Below, in pieces: positions 15,623 through 25,640 of a DNA stretch of 64,000 nt (its first letter is position 1; each line of letters opens with the position of its first letter). The stretch is taken from contig JACPDI010000040.1 of assembly GCA_016184105.1 (NCBI GenBank), forward strand, positions 1 through 64,000. The letters are read 5' to 3'. Origin of the DNA: Acidobacteriota bacterium. Lineage in GTDB: Bacteria > Acidobacteriota > Vicinamibacteria > Vicinamibacterales > 2-12-FULL-66-21. A program made the translations under genes and the position numbers. The notes beneath the pieces were generated by a model, which saw only the letters and a program-made list of their open reading frames with translations, did not search any database and was not told where the DNA came from.

Positions 15623-16570
15623 TTATCCCACGACTTGCGATTCAGCCTCCGCGCCGGAACGGACGTACGCGAGCCACTCTTCGGAGCGCGGGTGCTCACC
15701 GCGGACCACCGCGTGATACGCCTGCTGGAGCTGCCGCGTGATGGGCCCCGTCCGGCCTGATCCGATGCGACGGAAGTCCACCTCGCGAAGGCCGATCACC
15801 TCCGCCGCGGTGCCACAGACGAAGATCTCGTCGGCGCGGTACAGATCGTCGCGGCTCACCGGCTGCTCCACCACGGGCAGGCCGGCGTCGCCGGCGAGCG
15901 TGATGATCGCGTCGCGCGTCAGGCCCTCGAGAATCGCCGAGGTCGGCGGCGTGAGCAGGCGGCCGCGGTTGACGACGAAGATGTTTTCGCCGGTGCACTC
16001 CGCCACGTAACCTTGCGGATCCAGCAGGATCGCCTCGTCGAAGCCGAGCCTGACCGACTCGGTCTTCGCGAGCACCGAGTTCACGTAGTTGCCCGAGATC
16101 TTGGCCTTCGTCATCGCGACGTTGGGATGCAGCCGCGTGAACGACGAGATGTTCGCCCGGACCCCCTGCTCGAGCGCGTCCGCGCCGAGATACGTATCCC
16201 AGCGCCACACGGCAATGGTGCAGCGCGGCACGCCGGTATCGACCGTCAGGTTCCAGCCGCCGTCGGCCAGGTAGACGAGCGGGCGAATGTAGCATTCCTC
16301 GAAACCGCTGGCGAGGATCGTCTCGTGCGTGGCCTGCGCCAGCTCCGCGGGCGTGTAGCCCAGCTCGCGGAAGCCGAGGATCGCGGCCGAGTCGGCGAGC
16401 CGCGCCATGTGTTCCTGCAGCCGGAACACCGCGGGACCCCGCCGCGTGGCGTAGCAGCGGATGCCCTCGAACACGGCAACGCCGTAGTGCAGGGCGGGCG
16501 TGAGCACGGGGACGGTCGCCTGCTCGGGAGGCACCAGCCGTCCGTCCATCCAGACATGCGCGGACCGCAT
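15623..16570 (-). CDS. ilvE: Branched-chain amino acid aminotransferase IlvE
   Basis: 315 residues; class IV PLP aminotransferase making valine, leucine and isoleucine from the 2-oxo acids. Motifs: ALHYGVAVFEGIRCY, IRPLVYLADGG, the catalytic lysine in AMTKAKISGNYVNSVLAK, GFDEAILLDPQGYVAECTGENIFVV, and EQPVSRDDLYRADEIFVCGTAAEV. Length is as usual. Start ATG 16570; it follows ilvC by six bases in the ilvDBNCE order and is followed by mqnD. Confidence 0.95.
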   Translation of the reverse strand: MRSAHVWMDGRLVPPEQATVPVLTPALHYGVAVFEGIRCYATRRGPAVFRLQEHMARLADSAAILGFRELGYTPAELAQATHETILASGFEECYIRPLVYLADGGWNLTVDTGVPRCTIAVWRWDTYLGADALEQGVRANISSFTRLHPNVAMTKAKISGNYVNSVLAKTESVRLGFDEAILLDPQGYVAECTGENIFVVNRGRLLTPPTSAILEGLTRDAIITLAGDAGLPVVEQPVSRDDLYRADEIFVCGTAAEVIGLREVDFRRIGSGRTGPITRQLQQAYHAVVRGEHPRSEEWLAYVRSGAEAESQVVG

Positions 16571-16576
16571 GACGCC

Positions 16577-17632
16577 CTACACTCCGGCCACGCCGGCCGC
16601 AGATGGCGATTGCGGCCGCGTGCCGGCGGGAGTGACGGTCACCGGTTTGACGAACGGCATCATCGCGCGGAGCGTCGCGCCGACCTGCTCGAGCAGCTGA
16701 TCCTGCTGGCGCGCCCGCTCGGCGCTGAACCACGGCCGGCCCGCCTCGTTCTCGTGGACCCACCGCCGCGCGTAGCTGCCGTCGCGCACCTCGTCGAGCA
16801 GCGCGCGCATCGCGCGGCGCGTGTCATCCGTGACGATGCGCGGGCCGCCGGTATAGTCGCCGTGCTCCGCCGTGTCGCTCACGGAGTACCGCATGTAGTT
16901 GAGGCCGCCGCGGTACATCAGGTCCACGATCAGTTTCAGCTCGTGCAGGCACTCGAAGTACGCGATCTCGGGCTGGTAGCCGGCCTCGACCAGCGTCTCG
17001 AATCCGGCGCGCACCAGCGCGCTGACGCCGCCGCACAGCACCGCCTGCTCGCCGAAGAGATCCGTCTCGGTCTCCTCCGCGAAGGTCGTTTCGATGACGC
17101 CGGCACGCGTCGCGCCGAGCGCGCGGGCGTACGACAAGGTCAGCGCCTTGGCGCGGCCCGTCGCGTCCTGGTGCACCGCGAGCAGCGCCGGCGTGCCTCC
17201 CCCTTCCACGAAGACCTCGCGCAGGCGGTGGCCCGGCGTCTTGGGGGCGACCATCGTCACGTCGATGCCCGGCCCCGGCACGATCGTCCCGAACCGGACG
17301 TTGAACCCGTGCGCGAACATCAACATCTTTCCAGGTGCGAGGTGCGGCGCGATCGACTCCCGATAGACCTGCGGCTGCGACGTGTCCGGGACGAGCATCA
17401 TCACCACGTCCGCCCACGTCGCGACCTCCGCCGGCGTGCCGACGGTGAGGCCCGCCGCGGTCGCGGCGGCACGCGATGCGCTCGCGGGCGCCAGCCCGAC
17501 GCGGACCGTCACGCCGCTGTCGTGCAGGTTCAGCGCGTGCGCGTGCCCCTGCGATCCGTAGCCGATGATCCCCACCTTGCGCCCGCGGATGAGCGAAAGA
17601 TCCGCCGAGTCGTCGTAATACATCGTCGCCAT
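16577..17632 (-). CDS. ilvC: Ketol-acid reductoisomerase IlvC
   Basis: 351 residues, class I length. Isomerises and reduces acetolactate or acetohydroxybutyrate with NADPH and Mg. The Rossmann motif is [17 protein letters not shown]. The catalytic part shows [41 protein letters not shown] with the metal-binding Asp and Glu, and [22 protein letters not shown]. The start is ATG 17632 with GGAGCAGG just upstream; the frame could run to 17656 but that lacks support. It lies 11 bases after ilvN. Confidence 0.96.
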   Translation of the reverse strand: MATMYYDDSADLSLIRGRKVGIIGYGSQGHAHALNLHDSGVTVRVGLAPASASRAAATAAGLTVGTPAEVATWADVVMMLVPDTSQPQVYRESIAPHLAPGKMLMFAHGFNVRFGTIVPGPGIDVTMVAPKTPGHRLREVFVEGGGTPALLAVHQDATGRAKALTLSYARALGATRAGVIETTFAEETETDLFGEQAVLCGGVSALVRAGFETLVEAGYQPEIAYFECLHELKLIVDLMYRGGLNYMRYSVSDTAEHGDYTGGPRIVTDDTRRAMRALLDEVRDGSYARRWVHENEAGRPWFSAERARQQDQLLEQVGATLRAMMPFVKPVTVTPAGTRPQSPSAAGVAGV

Positions 17633-17643
17633 TGTTCCTGCTC

Positions 17644-18201
17644 CTACACTGAACACGAGATGCCGGGCGTCTCAACCGGCGCCTGGCCGGGCAGCTGGCG
17701 CGGCCCCTCCGCCCGTGCCGCCGGGCGCGCGCCGCGCGCGATCGCGATCCGCCCGGTTCTCACCAGCTCCAGCACGCCGTACGGCCGCAGCACCTCCACG
17801 AGCCCGTCCACCTTGTCTTCCGTCCCGGTGATCTCGATCACCAGCGAGTCGGGCGCCACGTCCACGATGCGCGCCCGGAACACCTCGGCGAGCTGGACGA
17901 CGGACGATCGCGTCTGCTCGGTGGCGGCAACCTTGACGAGGGCCATGTCGCGCACGATCGACGGCGAGGTCGTGATGTTCTGCACCTGCAGCACGTTGAG
18001 GAGCTTGTACAGGTTGGCTTCGATCCGCCTCGCGCCGTCCGCGTCCGTGTCCACGACGATCGTCATCCGCGAGACGTCGGGCTGCTCGGAGCGGCCGACG
18101 GCCAGCGAGATGATGTTGAACGCGCGCCGCCGGATCAGCGACGCCACGCGATCGAGCGATCCGGGTTTGTCTTCGACGTGAACGGACAGCGTGACAGCCA
18201 C
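17644..18201 (-). CDS. ilvN: Acetolactate synthase small (regulatory) subunit
   Basis: 185 residues. An N-terminal ACT domain ([28 protein letters not shown]) gives valine feedback, and a C-terminal domain carries the [20 protein letters not shown] segment. It binds and activates IlvB. The family is usually about 160-180 residues; the last 30 residues (Ala/Pro/Gly-rich, ending CSV) are a non-conserved tail. Start ATG 18201, 18 bases after ilvB. Confidence 0.93.
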   Translation of the reverse strand: MAVTLSVHVEDKPGSLDRVASLIRRRAFNIISLAVGRSEQPDVSRMTIVVDTDADGARRIEANLYKLLNVLQVQNITTSPSIVRDMALVKVAATEQTRSSVVQLAEVFRARIVDVAPDSLVIEITGTEDKVDGLVEVLRPYGVLELVRTGRIAIARGARPAARAEGPRQLPGQAPVETPGISCSV

Positions 18202-18219
18202 TCGTTCCTCCTGACTTCC

Positions 18220-19950
18220 CTAGTCCGGGTCGGCGCCCGTTTCCGCGATCGGGCTCGGGCGCCGGATCATGTCGTGCAGTGCCGCGCCGGCAGGCACCAT
18301 CGGGTAGACGGTGTCCTCCTGCTCCACGCGGAAGTCGACGAGCATCGCGCCGCGGTGCGCGCGCGCGGCTTCAACCGCGCGGCTCACCTCGGAGCGCCGG
18401 CTGACCGTGACCCCGGGCACGCCGTACGCCCCGGCCAGCGCCACGAAGTCCGGGCTGAGCAGCGGCGTCGCCGCATACCGGCGCTCGTAGAAGAACTCCT
18501 GCCACTGCCGCACCATCCCGAGATACCCGTTGTTGATGATGCCGATCTTGATGTCGAGCTGCTCCTGCGCGATCGTCGCCAGCTCCGCCATCGTCATCTG
18601 GAAGCCGCCATCGCCGGCGATCGCCCAGACCTCGGCGTCGGGCCGCGCCAGCTTGGCGCCGATCGCGGCCGGCAGCGCGAATCCCATCGTGCCCAGCCCG
18701 CCCGACGTGATCAGGGAGCGCGGCGAGTCGTGGTGGTAGTACTGCGCCTCCCACATCTGGTGCTGGCCGACGTCGGTGACGACGAGCGCGCGACCGCCGG
18801 TGGCGCGCCACAGGTCGTGAATCACGTGCGCGGCGTACAGATGGCCGTTGTCCGGCAGGTTCTGGATGTCGAGGACGGCCGAGTCTCCCTTGAGATCGCG
18901 GATACGCGCCAGCCAGGCGCGGCGGCCCGGCGGCGGCGGCGCGATGCCGGGCAGCAGATCGTCGAGCACGTCGCGCAGGTCGCCGACCAGGGCGAGGTCC
19001 ACCTTGACGTTCTTGTTCACCTCGGCGGGATCGATCTCGACGTGAATCTTCCGCGCGCCGGTGGCGTACGTCCGGATGTTGCCGGTCACGCGATCGTCGA
19101 ACCGCATCCCGAGCGCAATGAGCAGATCCGATTCCTGGATCGCGGTGTTCACCCACGCCTCGCCGTGCATGCCCATCATGCCGAGGCTGAGCGGGTGCGA
19201 GGCGGGGAACCCGCCGAGGCCGAGCAGCGTCGCGGCGACCGGAACCTGCGCGCGCTCGGCCAGCGCCCGGAGCGCGCTCGACGTGCCCGACTGGATGACG
19301 CCGTTCCCGGCGAGGATCACCGGCCGTTCCGCCGCGTTGATGAGCGCGAGCGCCGCCGCAATCTCGTCGGCGCACGGCCGCGGAACCGGCCGGCGCGCGC
19401 GCGCAGGGGCCGCCGCGTCGTAGTCGAACGCGCACGATCCCTGCTGCGCGTCCTTGGTGATGTCGACCAGCACCGGCCCCGGCCGTCCGGATCGCGCCAC
19501 GTGAAACGCCTCGCGCACGGCGGGCGCGACGTCTTCCGGACGCGTCACGAGGTAGTTGTGCTTCGTGATCGGGAGCGTGACGCCGGTGATGTCGGTTTCC
19601 TGGAACGCGTCGGTGCCAATCAGCCGGCTGCCGACCTGCCCGGTGATGCACACGATCGGCGAGGAGTCCATCATCGCCGTCGCGATGCCGGTCACCATGT
19701 TGGTCGCGCCCGGCCCGGACGTCGCGACCGCGACCCCCACGCGGCCCGACGCGCGCGCGTAGCCGTCCGCCATGTGCGTCGCCCCCTGCTCGTGGCGCAC
19801 GCGCACGTGCCGGATGGGGAACTCCAGCATCGCGTCGTACGCCGGGAGGATGGCGCCGCCGGGATAGCCGAACACGTCGCGCACGCCTTCGCGTACGACG
19901 CACTCCCAGAGAATCTGCGCGCCGGTGCGGCGTTGGCCAGAATCCGTCAT
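18220..19950 (-). CDS. ilvB: Acetolactate synthase large (catalytic) subunit
   Basis: 576 residues; thiamine-diphosphate enzyme condensing pyruvate to acetolactate. It has the three-domain layout: FGYPGGAILPAYDAM with the catalytic Glu in RHEQGATHMADGYARASG, the central FAD domain (GMMGMHGEAWVNTAIQESDLLIALGMRFDDRVTG), and the ThDP pyrophosphate motif GDGGFQMTMAELATIAQEQLDIKIGIINNGYLGMVRQWQ (split here over the GDG-N region). Start ATG 19950, four bases after ilvD. Confidence 0.96.
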   Translation of the reverse strand: MTDSGQRRTGAQILWECVVREGVRDVFGYPGGAILPAYDAMLEFPIRHVRVRHEQGATHMADGYARASGRVGVAVATSGPGATNMVTGIATAMMDSSPIVCITGQVGSRLIGTDAFQETDITGVTLPITKHNYLVTRPEDVAPAVREAFHVARSGRPGPVLVDITKDAQQGSCAFDYDAAAPARARRPVPRPCADEIAAALALINAAERPVILAGNGVIQSGTSSALRALAERAQVPVAATLLGLGGFPASHPLSLGMMGMHGEAWVNTAIQESDLLIALGMRFDDRVTGNIRTYATGARKIHVEIDPAEVNKNVKVDLALVGDLRDVLDDLLPGIAPPPPGRRAWLARIRDLKGDSAVLDIQNLPDNGHLYAAHVIHDLWRATGGRALVVTDVGQHQMWEAQYYHHDSPRSLITSGGLGTMGFALPAAIGAKLARPDAEVWAIAGDGGFQMTMAELATIAQEQLDIKIGIINNGYLGMVRQWQEFFYERRYAATPLLSPDFVALAGAYGVPGVTVSRRSEVSRAVEAARAHRGAMLVDFRVEQEDTVYPMVPAGAALHDMIRRPSPIAETGADPD

Positions 19951-19953
19951 CGC

Positions 19954-21618
19954 TTATCCCGTCACCGCTCCGGCGGACGCCGAGGCCACCAGGCGGCTGT
20001 ACTTCGCGAGCACGCCGGTCGCATAGCGGGGAGCAGGGGCGGTCCACCGCGACAGGCGGTCGGCGAGCGTGGTGTCGCTCACCTCGACGCGAAGCTGGCG
20101 CGCGGGCACGTCGAACGCGACGGTGTCGCCGTCTTCGACCGCGGCGATCGGCCCGCCGCTGGCCGCTTCCGGGGCGACATGCCCCGCCATCAGGCCGTGC
20201 GTCGCGCCGGAGAACCGGCCGTCGGTGACGAGCGCCACCGAGTCGGCGAGGCCCGCACCGACGATCGCCGCCGTCACCGCGAGCATCTCCCGCATGCCGG
20301 GCCCGCCGCGCGGCCCCTCGTACCGGATGACGACAACGTCACCGGCGCGAATGGCGCCGCGCTGCACCGCCTCGAACGCGGCCTCTTCGCTGTCGAACAC
20401 GCGCGCCGGCCCCGCGTGGCGCCGAAGCGAGTGCCCCGCGAGCTTGACGACGCACCCGTCCGGCGCGAGATTCCCGCGCAGGATCGCCAGGCCGCCGGAT
20501 TCAGCGATCGGGCGATCGACCGGCCGGACGACGAGCTGCCCCGGCGTTTCCTCGGCGGCGCTCGCCTCTTCGCCAATCGTGCGCCCCGACACGGTGATCG
20601 CGTTCTCGTGCAGCAGCCCCGCCTGGCGCAGGCGCTCGGCGAGGAGCCGCGTGCCCCCCGCACGATGCAGATCGGTGGCGACAAACCGGCCGCCCGGCTT
20701 GAGGTCCGCGAGCAGCGGCACGCGCGCGCTGATGCGATCGAAGGCGTCGAGATCGAGCGCGAGCCCCGCTTCACGCGCGATCGCGAGCAGGTGCAGCACG
20801 CCGTTCGTCGATCCGCCGGTGGTGGCGATGGATGCGATCGCGTTTTCAATGGATGCCGCCGTGATGACCTGCCGCGGCCGCGGGCCGTCGGCCACCAGCT
20901 TCATCACGAGGCGCCCGGCATCGCGGGCCACGCCCGCCTTCGCGGAGTCGACGGCCGGCACCGAGCCGCTGCCCATCGGCGAGATGCCCAGGAACTCGCA
21001 GACGGTGGCCATCGTGTTCGCGGTGAACTGCCCGCCACACGCGCCGGCGCCGGGACAGGCGCCATCCTCGATCCGCCGCAGCGCCGCGGCGTCGATCCGG
21101 CCGGCCGCGTGCGCGCCCACGGCCTCGAAGACGTCCTGCACCGTCACGTCGCGGCCGTCCACGCGGCCCGGCGCAATGGAGCCGCCGTAGAGCACCAGGC
21201 CGGGAACATCCAGGCGCGCGAGCGCCATCACCGCACCCGGGATCGTCTTGTCGCAGCCGACGAGCGCGACGACACCGTCCAGCTGATTGCCGCGCGCGAC
21301 CAGCTCGATCGAGTCCGCAATCACCTCGCGGCTCACGAGCGACGTGCGCATGCCCTCGGTGCCCATCGTGATGCCGTCGGAGATCGAAACCGTGTTGAAC
21401 TCCATCGGCGTGCCGCCGGCCGCGCGCACCCCTTCCTTCACCGCGACGGCGAGATCGCGGAGGTGGAAGTTGCACGGTCCGATTTCGGTCCAGGTGTTGG
21501 CGATGCCGATGAGGGGGCGCCGCAGGTCATCGTCTGTGAAGCCGATGGCCTTCAGCATGGCGCGCGCGGGTGCACGGTGCGCGCCCTGCGTGACGGTGCG
21601 GCTGCGCGGGTGGTCCAT
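19954..21618 (-). CDS. ilvD: Dihydroxy-acid dehydratase IlvD
   Basis: 554 residues; Fe-S dehydratase forming the 2-oxo acids of valine and isoleucine. Cluster cysteines are visible in [11 protein letters not shown] and [18 protein letters not shown], plus one nearer the N-terminus (IGPCNFH). The C-terminal [15 protein letters not shown] and [10 protein letters not shown] segments are conserved. It is the first gene of the ilvDBNCE run, preceded by an AT-rich promoter-like stretch. It is a client of the SUF system encoded just upstream. Confidence 0.96.
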   Translation of the reverse strand: MDHPRSRTVTQGAHRAPARAMLKAIGFTDDDLRRPLIGIANTWTEIGPCNFHLRDLAVAVKEGVRAAGGTPMEFNTVSISDGITMGTEGMRTSLVSREVIADSIELVARGNQLDGVVALVGCDKTIPGAVMALARLDVPGLVLYGGSIAPGRVDGRDVTVQDVFEAVGAHAAGRIDAAALRRIEDGACPGAGACGGQFTANTMATVCEFLGISPMGSGSVPAVDSAKAGVARDAGRLVMKLVADGPRPRQVITAASIENAIASIATTGGSTNGVLHLLAIAREAGLALDLDAFDRISARVPLLADLKPGGRFVATDLHRAGGTRLLAERLRQAGLLHENAITVSGRTIGEEASAAEETPGQLVVRPVDRPIAESGGLAILRGNLAPDGCVVKLAGHSLRRHAGPARVFDSEEAAFEAVQRGAIRAGDVVVIRYEGPRGGPGMREMLAVTAAIVGAGLADSVALVTDGRFSGATHGLMAGHVAPEAASGGPIAAVEDGDTVAFDVPARQLRVEVSDTTLADRLSRWTAPAPRYATGVLAKYSRLVASASAGAVTG

Positions 21619-21699
21619 GCCCTACTGTGTACGGGGCGGGACCATTGGTCAAATTGATAGTGTTAAACGTTATATAAAAGATAGTTATATTGGCGGATT
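21619..21699 (-). promoter_or_regulatory. AT-rich leader of the ilv operon
   Basis: 21650-21696 is sharply AT-rich compared with its surroundings. It probably holds the ilvD promoter, though I cannot assign -35 and -10 boxes with confidence. An 11-base perfect palindrome GACCATTGGTC lies at 21640-21650, about 22 bases before the ilvD start, and could be an operator. Confidence 0.4.
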
Positions 21700-22140
21700 T
21701 CAGCGCCCCGGCGTGGTGCCGCCGGCGCGCTTCCGGGCGTACCAGTTCAGGAGCGCGGCGATGGCGCCGGAGATGTCGGCGGCCGGAGCGCGGAATTCCT
21801 CGGGCGTCACCACGTGGAGGAATTCGCGGTGTGTCATACCGCCGTACATGACAGGCGCCGTGGCGACGTTCTCTTCGGGCGTGAACAGCGCCAGGCGCGG
21901 CGCCTGTCCGTACACCTCGATGAAGTACTCGAGCTTGAGCCCGTCGCGCGATTCCCTCGTGCGCGCCTGCACGGCGAGGCCGCGGCGGATCCGTTCGAGC
22001 GACACTGGCGGGTCAGGGTTCGGCGCGGCGGGCTTCGCGGGCCCGGAGCCCGGCCCCTCCGCCGTCTGCGACAGCGCTTCGGCCGGCACCAGCAGGACCG
22101 ACAAGAGGACGAATGCGACCGCCTTGCGAGCAGGATCCAT
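21700..22140 (-). CDS. Secreted protein of unknown function
   Basis: 146 residues from ATG 22140 (GTG 22149 is an alternative). The N-terminus is a signal peptide (KAVAFVLLSVLLVPAEALS). After a Pro-rich linker follows a compact domain: VSLERIRRGLAVQARTRES, LKLEYFIEVYGQAPRLALF, and GGMTHREFLHVVTPEEF. I do not recognise a named family. Signal and small size suggest a periplasmic or exported protein. It lies between iscS and ilvD on the same strand with a 54-base gap to iscS, and ends at the edge of the AT-rich ilv leader. Confidence 0.65.
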   Translation of the reverse strand: MDPARKAVAFVLLSVLLVPAEALSQTAEGPGSGPAKPAAPNPDPPVSLERIRRGLAVQARTRESRDGLKLEYFIEVYGQAPRLALFTPEENVATAPVMYGGMTHREFLHVVTPEEFRAPAADISGAIAALLNWYARKRAGGTTPGR

Positions 22141-22194
22141 GGAGGCCACCGTGTTCTTTAAGACGCCCGCCGAGCGCTTCCGGTCGAGCCGAGC

Positions 22195-23367
22195 TCAGCG
22201 CGCGACGCCGAGCCGCGCGGCCTTTTCCCTGAGCTGCCGCACGGCGTTGGCGACCCGGTCGGCGGCAAAGTCGATCTCCTCTTCGGTCGTAAACCGGCCG
22301 AGACCGAAGCGGAGTGATGCCCGCGCCAGGTCGTCGCCGAGTCCCAGCGCGGTCAGCACGTGCGAAGGGGCCGCGCTTGCCGAAGCGCACGCGGATCCGG
22401 TCGAGATCGCAAGATCGCCGAGACTCATGAGCAGCGCCTCCGGCTCGACCCCCGCGAACGCGACGTTCAGATTATGTGGCAATCGGCGTTCCAGCGATCC
22501 GTTCACGGTGACGCCGCCCAGCTCGCGCAGGCGGCCGAGCAGGCGGTCGCGCAGCGAGGCCAGCCGGGGGGCCTCCGTCTCGAGCTCCGCCGCGCAGATC
22601 TCCGCCGCCCGGCCGAATCCGACGATCCCCGGAACGTTGAGCGTGCCCGATCGCAGTCCCTGCTCGTGGCGGCCGCCGTGCATCATCGCCTCGATCTCGA
22701 TGCCAGGCTTGCGCCGGCGCACCACCAGCGCGCCGATTCCCTTCGGGCCGTACATCTTGTGCGCCGACATCGACGCGAGATCGACGCCGAGCGCCGCGAC
22801 GTCGAACGGAACCTTGCCCGCGGCCTGCACCGCGTCGGTGTGAAACGGCACGCCGCGTTTCGCGGCAATCGCGGCCGCTTCGCGAATCGGCTGCAGCACG
22901 CCGATCTCGTTGTTCCCGGCCATCACGCTGACGAGCAGCGTGCGATCGTCGAGCGCGTCCTCGAGCCGGTTCAAGTCGATCAGGCCGTCGGCGCCGACCG
23001 GAAGGACGGTGACGCGAAACCCTTCTTCTTCCAGGTGCCGGGCCGTGTCGATCACCGAGCTGTGCTCGGTGCACGCGGTCACGATGTGATTGCCGCGCGC
23101 GCGGTTCGCGCGGGCCGCCCCCTGCACCGCGAGATTGTTCGCCTCGGTGCCGCCGCTGGTGAAGCAGATCTCTTTCGCGCTGACGCCCACGAGCCGCGCC
23201 ACCTGCTCGCGGGCGAGCTGCACGGCATCGGCCGCATCCCACCCATAGGGGTGCGTCTTCGAAGCGGCGTTGCCGAACGTCTCGCAGAAGTACGGAAGCA
23301 TCGCGTCGCAGACGCGACGGTCGACCGGCGTGGTGGCGTGGTAGTCGAGATAGACGGGACGCTTCAC
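22195..23367 (-). CDS. iscS: Cysteine desulfurase, IscS/NifS type
   Basis: 390 residues; PLP enzyme releasing sulfur from cysteine as an enzyme persulfide. It shows [11 protein letters not shown], the [15 protein letters not shown] segment, the PLP lysine in [38 protein letters not shown], and the active Cys in [18 protein letters not shown] on a long class I loop. It is distinct from SufS at 24.3 kb (class II). It probably supplies sulfur for tRNA thiolation or other uses. It is downstream of sufT across a palindromic spacer, so it may be a separate unit. Confidence 0.93.
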   Translation of the reverse strand: MKRPVYLDYHATTPVDRRVCDAMLPYFCETFGNAASKTHPYGWDAADAVQLAREQVARLVGVSAKEICFTSGGTEANNLAVQGAARANRARGNHIVTACTEHSSVIDTARHLEEEGFRVTVLPVGADGLIDLNRLEDALDDRTLLVSVMAGNNEIGVLQPIREAAAIAAKRGVPFHTDAVQAAGKVPFDVAALGVDLASMSAHKMYGPKGIGALVVRRRKPGIEIEAMMHGGRHEQGLRSGTLNVPGIVGFGRAAEICAAELETEAPRLASLRDRLLGRLRELGGVTVNGSLERRLPHNLNVAFAGVEPEALLMSLGDLAISTGSACASASAAPSHVLTALGLGDDLARASLRFGLGRFTTEEEIDFAADRVANAVRQLREKAARLGVAR

Positions 23368-23383
23368 GGCTGCTCAAAGTGTA

Positions 23384-23447
23384 ACCGCAGAACCCGCCGA
23401 AAACGCTGAAGACGTCGTTGTTCTGCGGGTTCCGCGTGTTCTGCGGT
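23384..23447. repeat. Imperfect palindrome between iscS and sufT
   Basis: ACCGCAGAACCCGC (23384-23397) has two partial partners: GTTCTGCGGGTT (23420-23431) and TTCTGCGGT (23439-23447). A long hairpin can form. It separates the SUF genes from iscS and could act as a terminator or mRNA-end stabiliser. Confidence 0.5.
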
Positions 23448-23452
23448 GAGGA

Positions 23453-23857
23453 CTACCAGAGCCCGAGCTGCAATTTTGCCGTGTCGCTCATCCGGTCCTT
23501 GGTCCACGCCGGCTCCCAGACGATCTCCACGCGGGCGCTCCGGACGCCGGGAACCGCGGCCACCTTGTTGCGGACCTCCACCGGGAGGGACTGCGCCGCC
23601 GGGCAGGCCGGCGCGGTGAGTGTCATGCGGATGCCCGCGTTCGCGTCCCTGTCGACGACGATGTCGTAAATCAGCCCCAGCTCGTGGATATTGACGGGGA
23701 TCTCGGGGTCGAACACGGTCTTCAAGGCATCCACAATCGGCGGTTGCAGTTCCGCGATTTTCCCGGGATCGGGCACGATGTCCGCGATGGAGTCACTCGG
23801 AAGCGAGTCGGTACCGGGTATGTCGAAGTGATCTGGAATCACGGGCAGGTTCTTCAT
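23453..23857 (-). CDS. sufT: SufT-like DUF59 Fe-S maturation protein
   Basis: 134 residues from ATG 23857. The MIP18/DUF59 domain shows ALKTVFDPEIPVNIHELGLIYDIVV and then TLTAPACPAAQSLPVEVRNKVAAVPGV, with the conserved Cys in APACP. The first 30 residues are a family-specific acidic extension. SufT assists Fe-S transfer to apo-proteins. It is the last gene of the suf run, 14 bases after sufU. A longer frame upstream to 24421 is a shadow of sufU. Confidence 0.88.
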   Translation of the reverse strand: MKNLPVIPDHFDIPGTDSLPSDSIADIVPDPGKIAELQPPIVDALKTVFDPEIPVNIHELGLIYDIVVDRDANAGIRMTLTAPACPAAQSLPVEVRNKVAAVPGVRSARVEIVWEPAWTKDRMSDTAKLQLGLW

Positions 23858-23871
23858 GGGAAAAGTCCGCC

Positions 23872-24336
23872 TCAGGCGGACGGATCTTCCGTGGACACCG
23901 GGGCGGGCGCGCCGCTGGCTTTGACCGCCGCCTTGAGCGTGTGCCACGCCAGGCTGGCGCACTTCACGCGCGTCGGGAACTCGCGGACCCCTGCGAGGAC
24001 CGACAGCTTGCCGAGGTCTCCGGCCGCCGTGTCCGTGGGCGAGGTGACCATCTCGTGGAAGCGGTCGAAGAGCCGCTCGGCCTCGGCGACCGTCTTCCCT
24101 TTCAGCGCGTCGGTCATCAGGGACGCGGAGGCCTTCGAGATCGCGCAGCCGGATCCGACGAAGCTGAGGTCGCGGATGACCTCGCCGTCGAGATCGACGT
24201 AGAGCGTCAGACGGTCGCCGCAGAGCGGGTTGAAGCCCTCGGCGCGGCGCGCGGGTGGCGGCTGCTCGCGAAAATTCCGCGGCCGGCGGTTGTGATCGAG
24301 GATGACCTCCTGGTAGAGGTCCTGCAGCTCCGACAT
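23872..24336 (-). CDS. sufU: SufU sulfur-transfer/scaffold protein
   Basis: 154 residues. IscU-like fold: LYQEVILDHNRRPRNF, NPLCGDRLTLYVDL with the first Cys-Asp, GSGCAISKASASLMTDALKG with the second Cys, and VKCASLAWHTLKAAV with the third. In Gram-positive bacteria this zinc-binding form accepts sulfur from SufS. The insert between the second and third Cys (about 60 residues here) is typical of SufU. Start ATG 24336 overlaps the sufS stop by one base (TGATG). Confidence 0.92.
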   Translation of the reverse strand: MSELQDLYQEVILDHNRRPRNFREQPPPARRAEGFNPLCGDRLTLYVDLDGEVIRDLSFVGSGCAISKASASLMTDALKGKTVAEAERLFDRFHEMVTSPTDTAAGDLGKLSVLAGVREFPTRVKCASLAWHTLKAAVKASGAPAPVSTEDPSA

Positions 24337-25583
24337 CAGGCGAACACCTCGCGCACCTTGTCGAGGGCGCGCGCGAGCGCGTCCAGATCCTCGCGCGTGT
24401 TGTACATCGCCAGCGACGCACGCGCCGTCGCCGGAACGCCGAAGCGCTCCATCACCGGCTGCGCGCAGTGATGCCCGGTCCGGATCGCGACCCCCTCGCG
24501 GTCCACGATCGTCCCGATGTCATGCGGGTGGATGCCGTCCATGACAAACGAGAGAATGCTCGCCTTCCCGCTCGCCGTGCCGATGATCCGCAGGCCGGGG
24601 ATCTGCTCGAGCAGCGATGTGCCGTAGGCGAGCAGCCCGGCCTCGTGGGCGGCAATGCGATCGCGCCCGACCGCGTCGATGTAGTCGACGGCGGCGCCGA
24701 GCCCCACCGCGCCCGCGATATGCGGGGTGCCTGCCTCGAATTTATAGGGGGGCACGTTGTACGTCGTCTTCTCGAAGGTGACGGAACTGATCATGTCACC
24801 GCCCCCCTGGTACGGAGGCATCGACTCGAGCAGCGCGTGGCGGCCGTACAGGACACCGATGCCCGTCGGACCGTACAGCTTGTGCCCGGTCGCCGCGTAG
24901 AAGTCGCAGTCGAGATCCCGCACGTCCACCTTGAGGTGATAGGCGGCCTGCGAGCCGTCCAGGAGCACCGCGGCCCCGCGGGCGTGGGCCATCGCGGCAA
25001 TCTGCTTCACCGGGTTGATCGTGCCGAGCGCGTTGGAGAGATGGGTGACGGCCACGATCCTCGTGCGCGGGCCGATCAGGGCGTCAAGGCGTTCGAGATC
25101 CAGCTCGCCGGCGTCCGAGATCGGCGCCACGCGGAGCCGCGCCCGCTGCCGCTCGCAGATCATCTGCCACGGGACGATGTTCGAGTGGTGCTCCATTTCC
25201 GTAATCACCACTTCACCGCCGGCACCGAGGTTCTGCGCGCCGAAGGTCTGCGCCACCAGGTTGATGGCTTCCGTCGCGTTGCGCGTGAAGATGATCTCGC
25301 GGTTCGTCCCGGCGTTCAGGAACTGCCGCACTTTCTCGCGGGCCGCTTCGAACGCGGCCGTGGCCCGCTCGCTCAGCTCGTGCACGCCACGGTGCACGTT
25401 CGCGTTCTCCCCGGAGTAGTACTGAAGGAGCGCATCCAGCACCGCCTGCGGCTTCTGGGTCGTCGCGGCGTTGTCGAGATACACGAGCGGCTTCCCGCCG
25501 CGGACGGTGCGGGAGAGGATGGGGAAATCCGCGCGAACCCGCGCGACGTCGAGCGCCGCGGCTGTGGCCGTCGTGAGCATCAC
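24336..25583 (-). CDS. sufS: SufS cysteine desulfurase
   Basis: 415 residues; class II PLP desulfurase of the SUF pathway. Motifs: YLDNAATTQKPQAV, REIIFTRNATEAINLVAQ, EMEHHSNIVPWQ, the PLP lysine in YAATGHKLYGPTGIGVLYG, GGGDMISSV, and active Cys in IRTGHHCAQPVMERFGV. It passes persulfide sulfur to SufU. It lies between sufD and sufU; the 57-base gap to sufD is the largest within the operon body. Confidence 0.95.
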   Translation of the reverse strand: MMLTTATAAALDVARVRADFPILSRTVRGGKPLVYLDNAATTQKPQAVLDALLQYYSGENANVHRGVHELSERATAAFEAAREKVRQFLNAGTNREIIFTRNATEAINLVAQTFGAQNLGAGGEVVITEMEHHSNIVPWQMICERQRARLRVAPISDAGELDLERLDALIGPRTRIVAVTHLSNALGTINPVKQIAAMAHARGAAVLLDGSQAAYHLKVDVRDLDCDFYAATGHKLYGPTGIGVLYGRHALLESMPPYQGGGDMISSVTFEKTTYNVPPYKFEAGTPHIAGAVGLGAAVDYIDAVGRDRIAAHEAGLLAYGTSLLEQIPGLRIIGTASGKASILSFVMDGIHPHDIGTIVDREGVAIRTGHHCAQPVMERFGVPATARASLAMYNTREDLDALARALDKVREVFA

Positions 25584-25640
25584 CGTCTTCCTGTGGCGCG
25601 AGCCTTCCGGGCTCGCGCGCGCGGACCTGGAAGGCCCGCG

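Noticed and set aside
18178-21657. A 1159-codon open frame on the plus strand (and a 722-codon one at 16013-18181)
   Set aside because: They are antisense to the clear ilv genes and have the Arg/His/Ala-rich composition of shadow frames in high-GC DNA.
22195-25583. Two cysteine desulfurases as a duplication
   Set aside because: They belong to different classes (IscS long Cys loop, SufS RTGHHC), so they are not recent copies.
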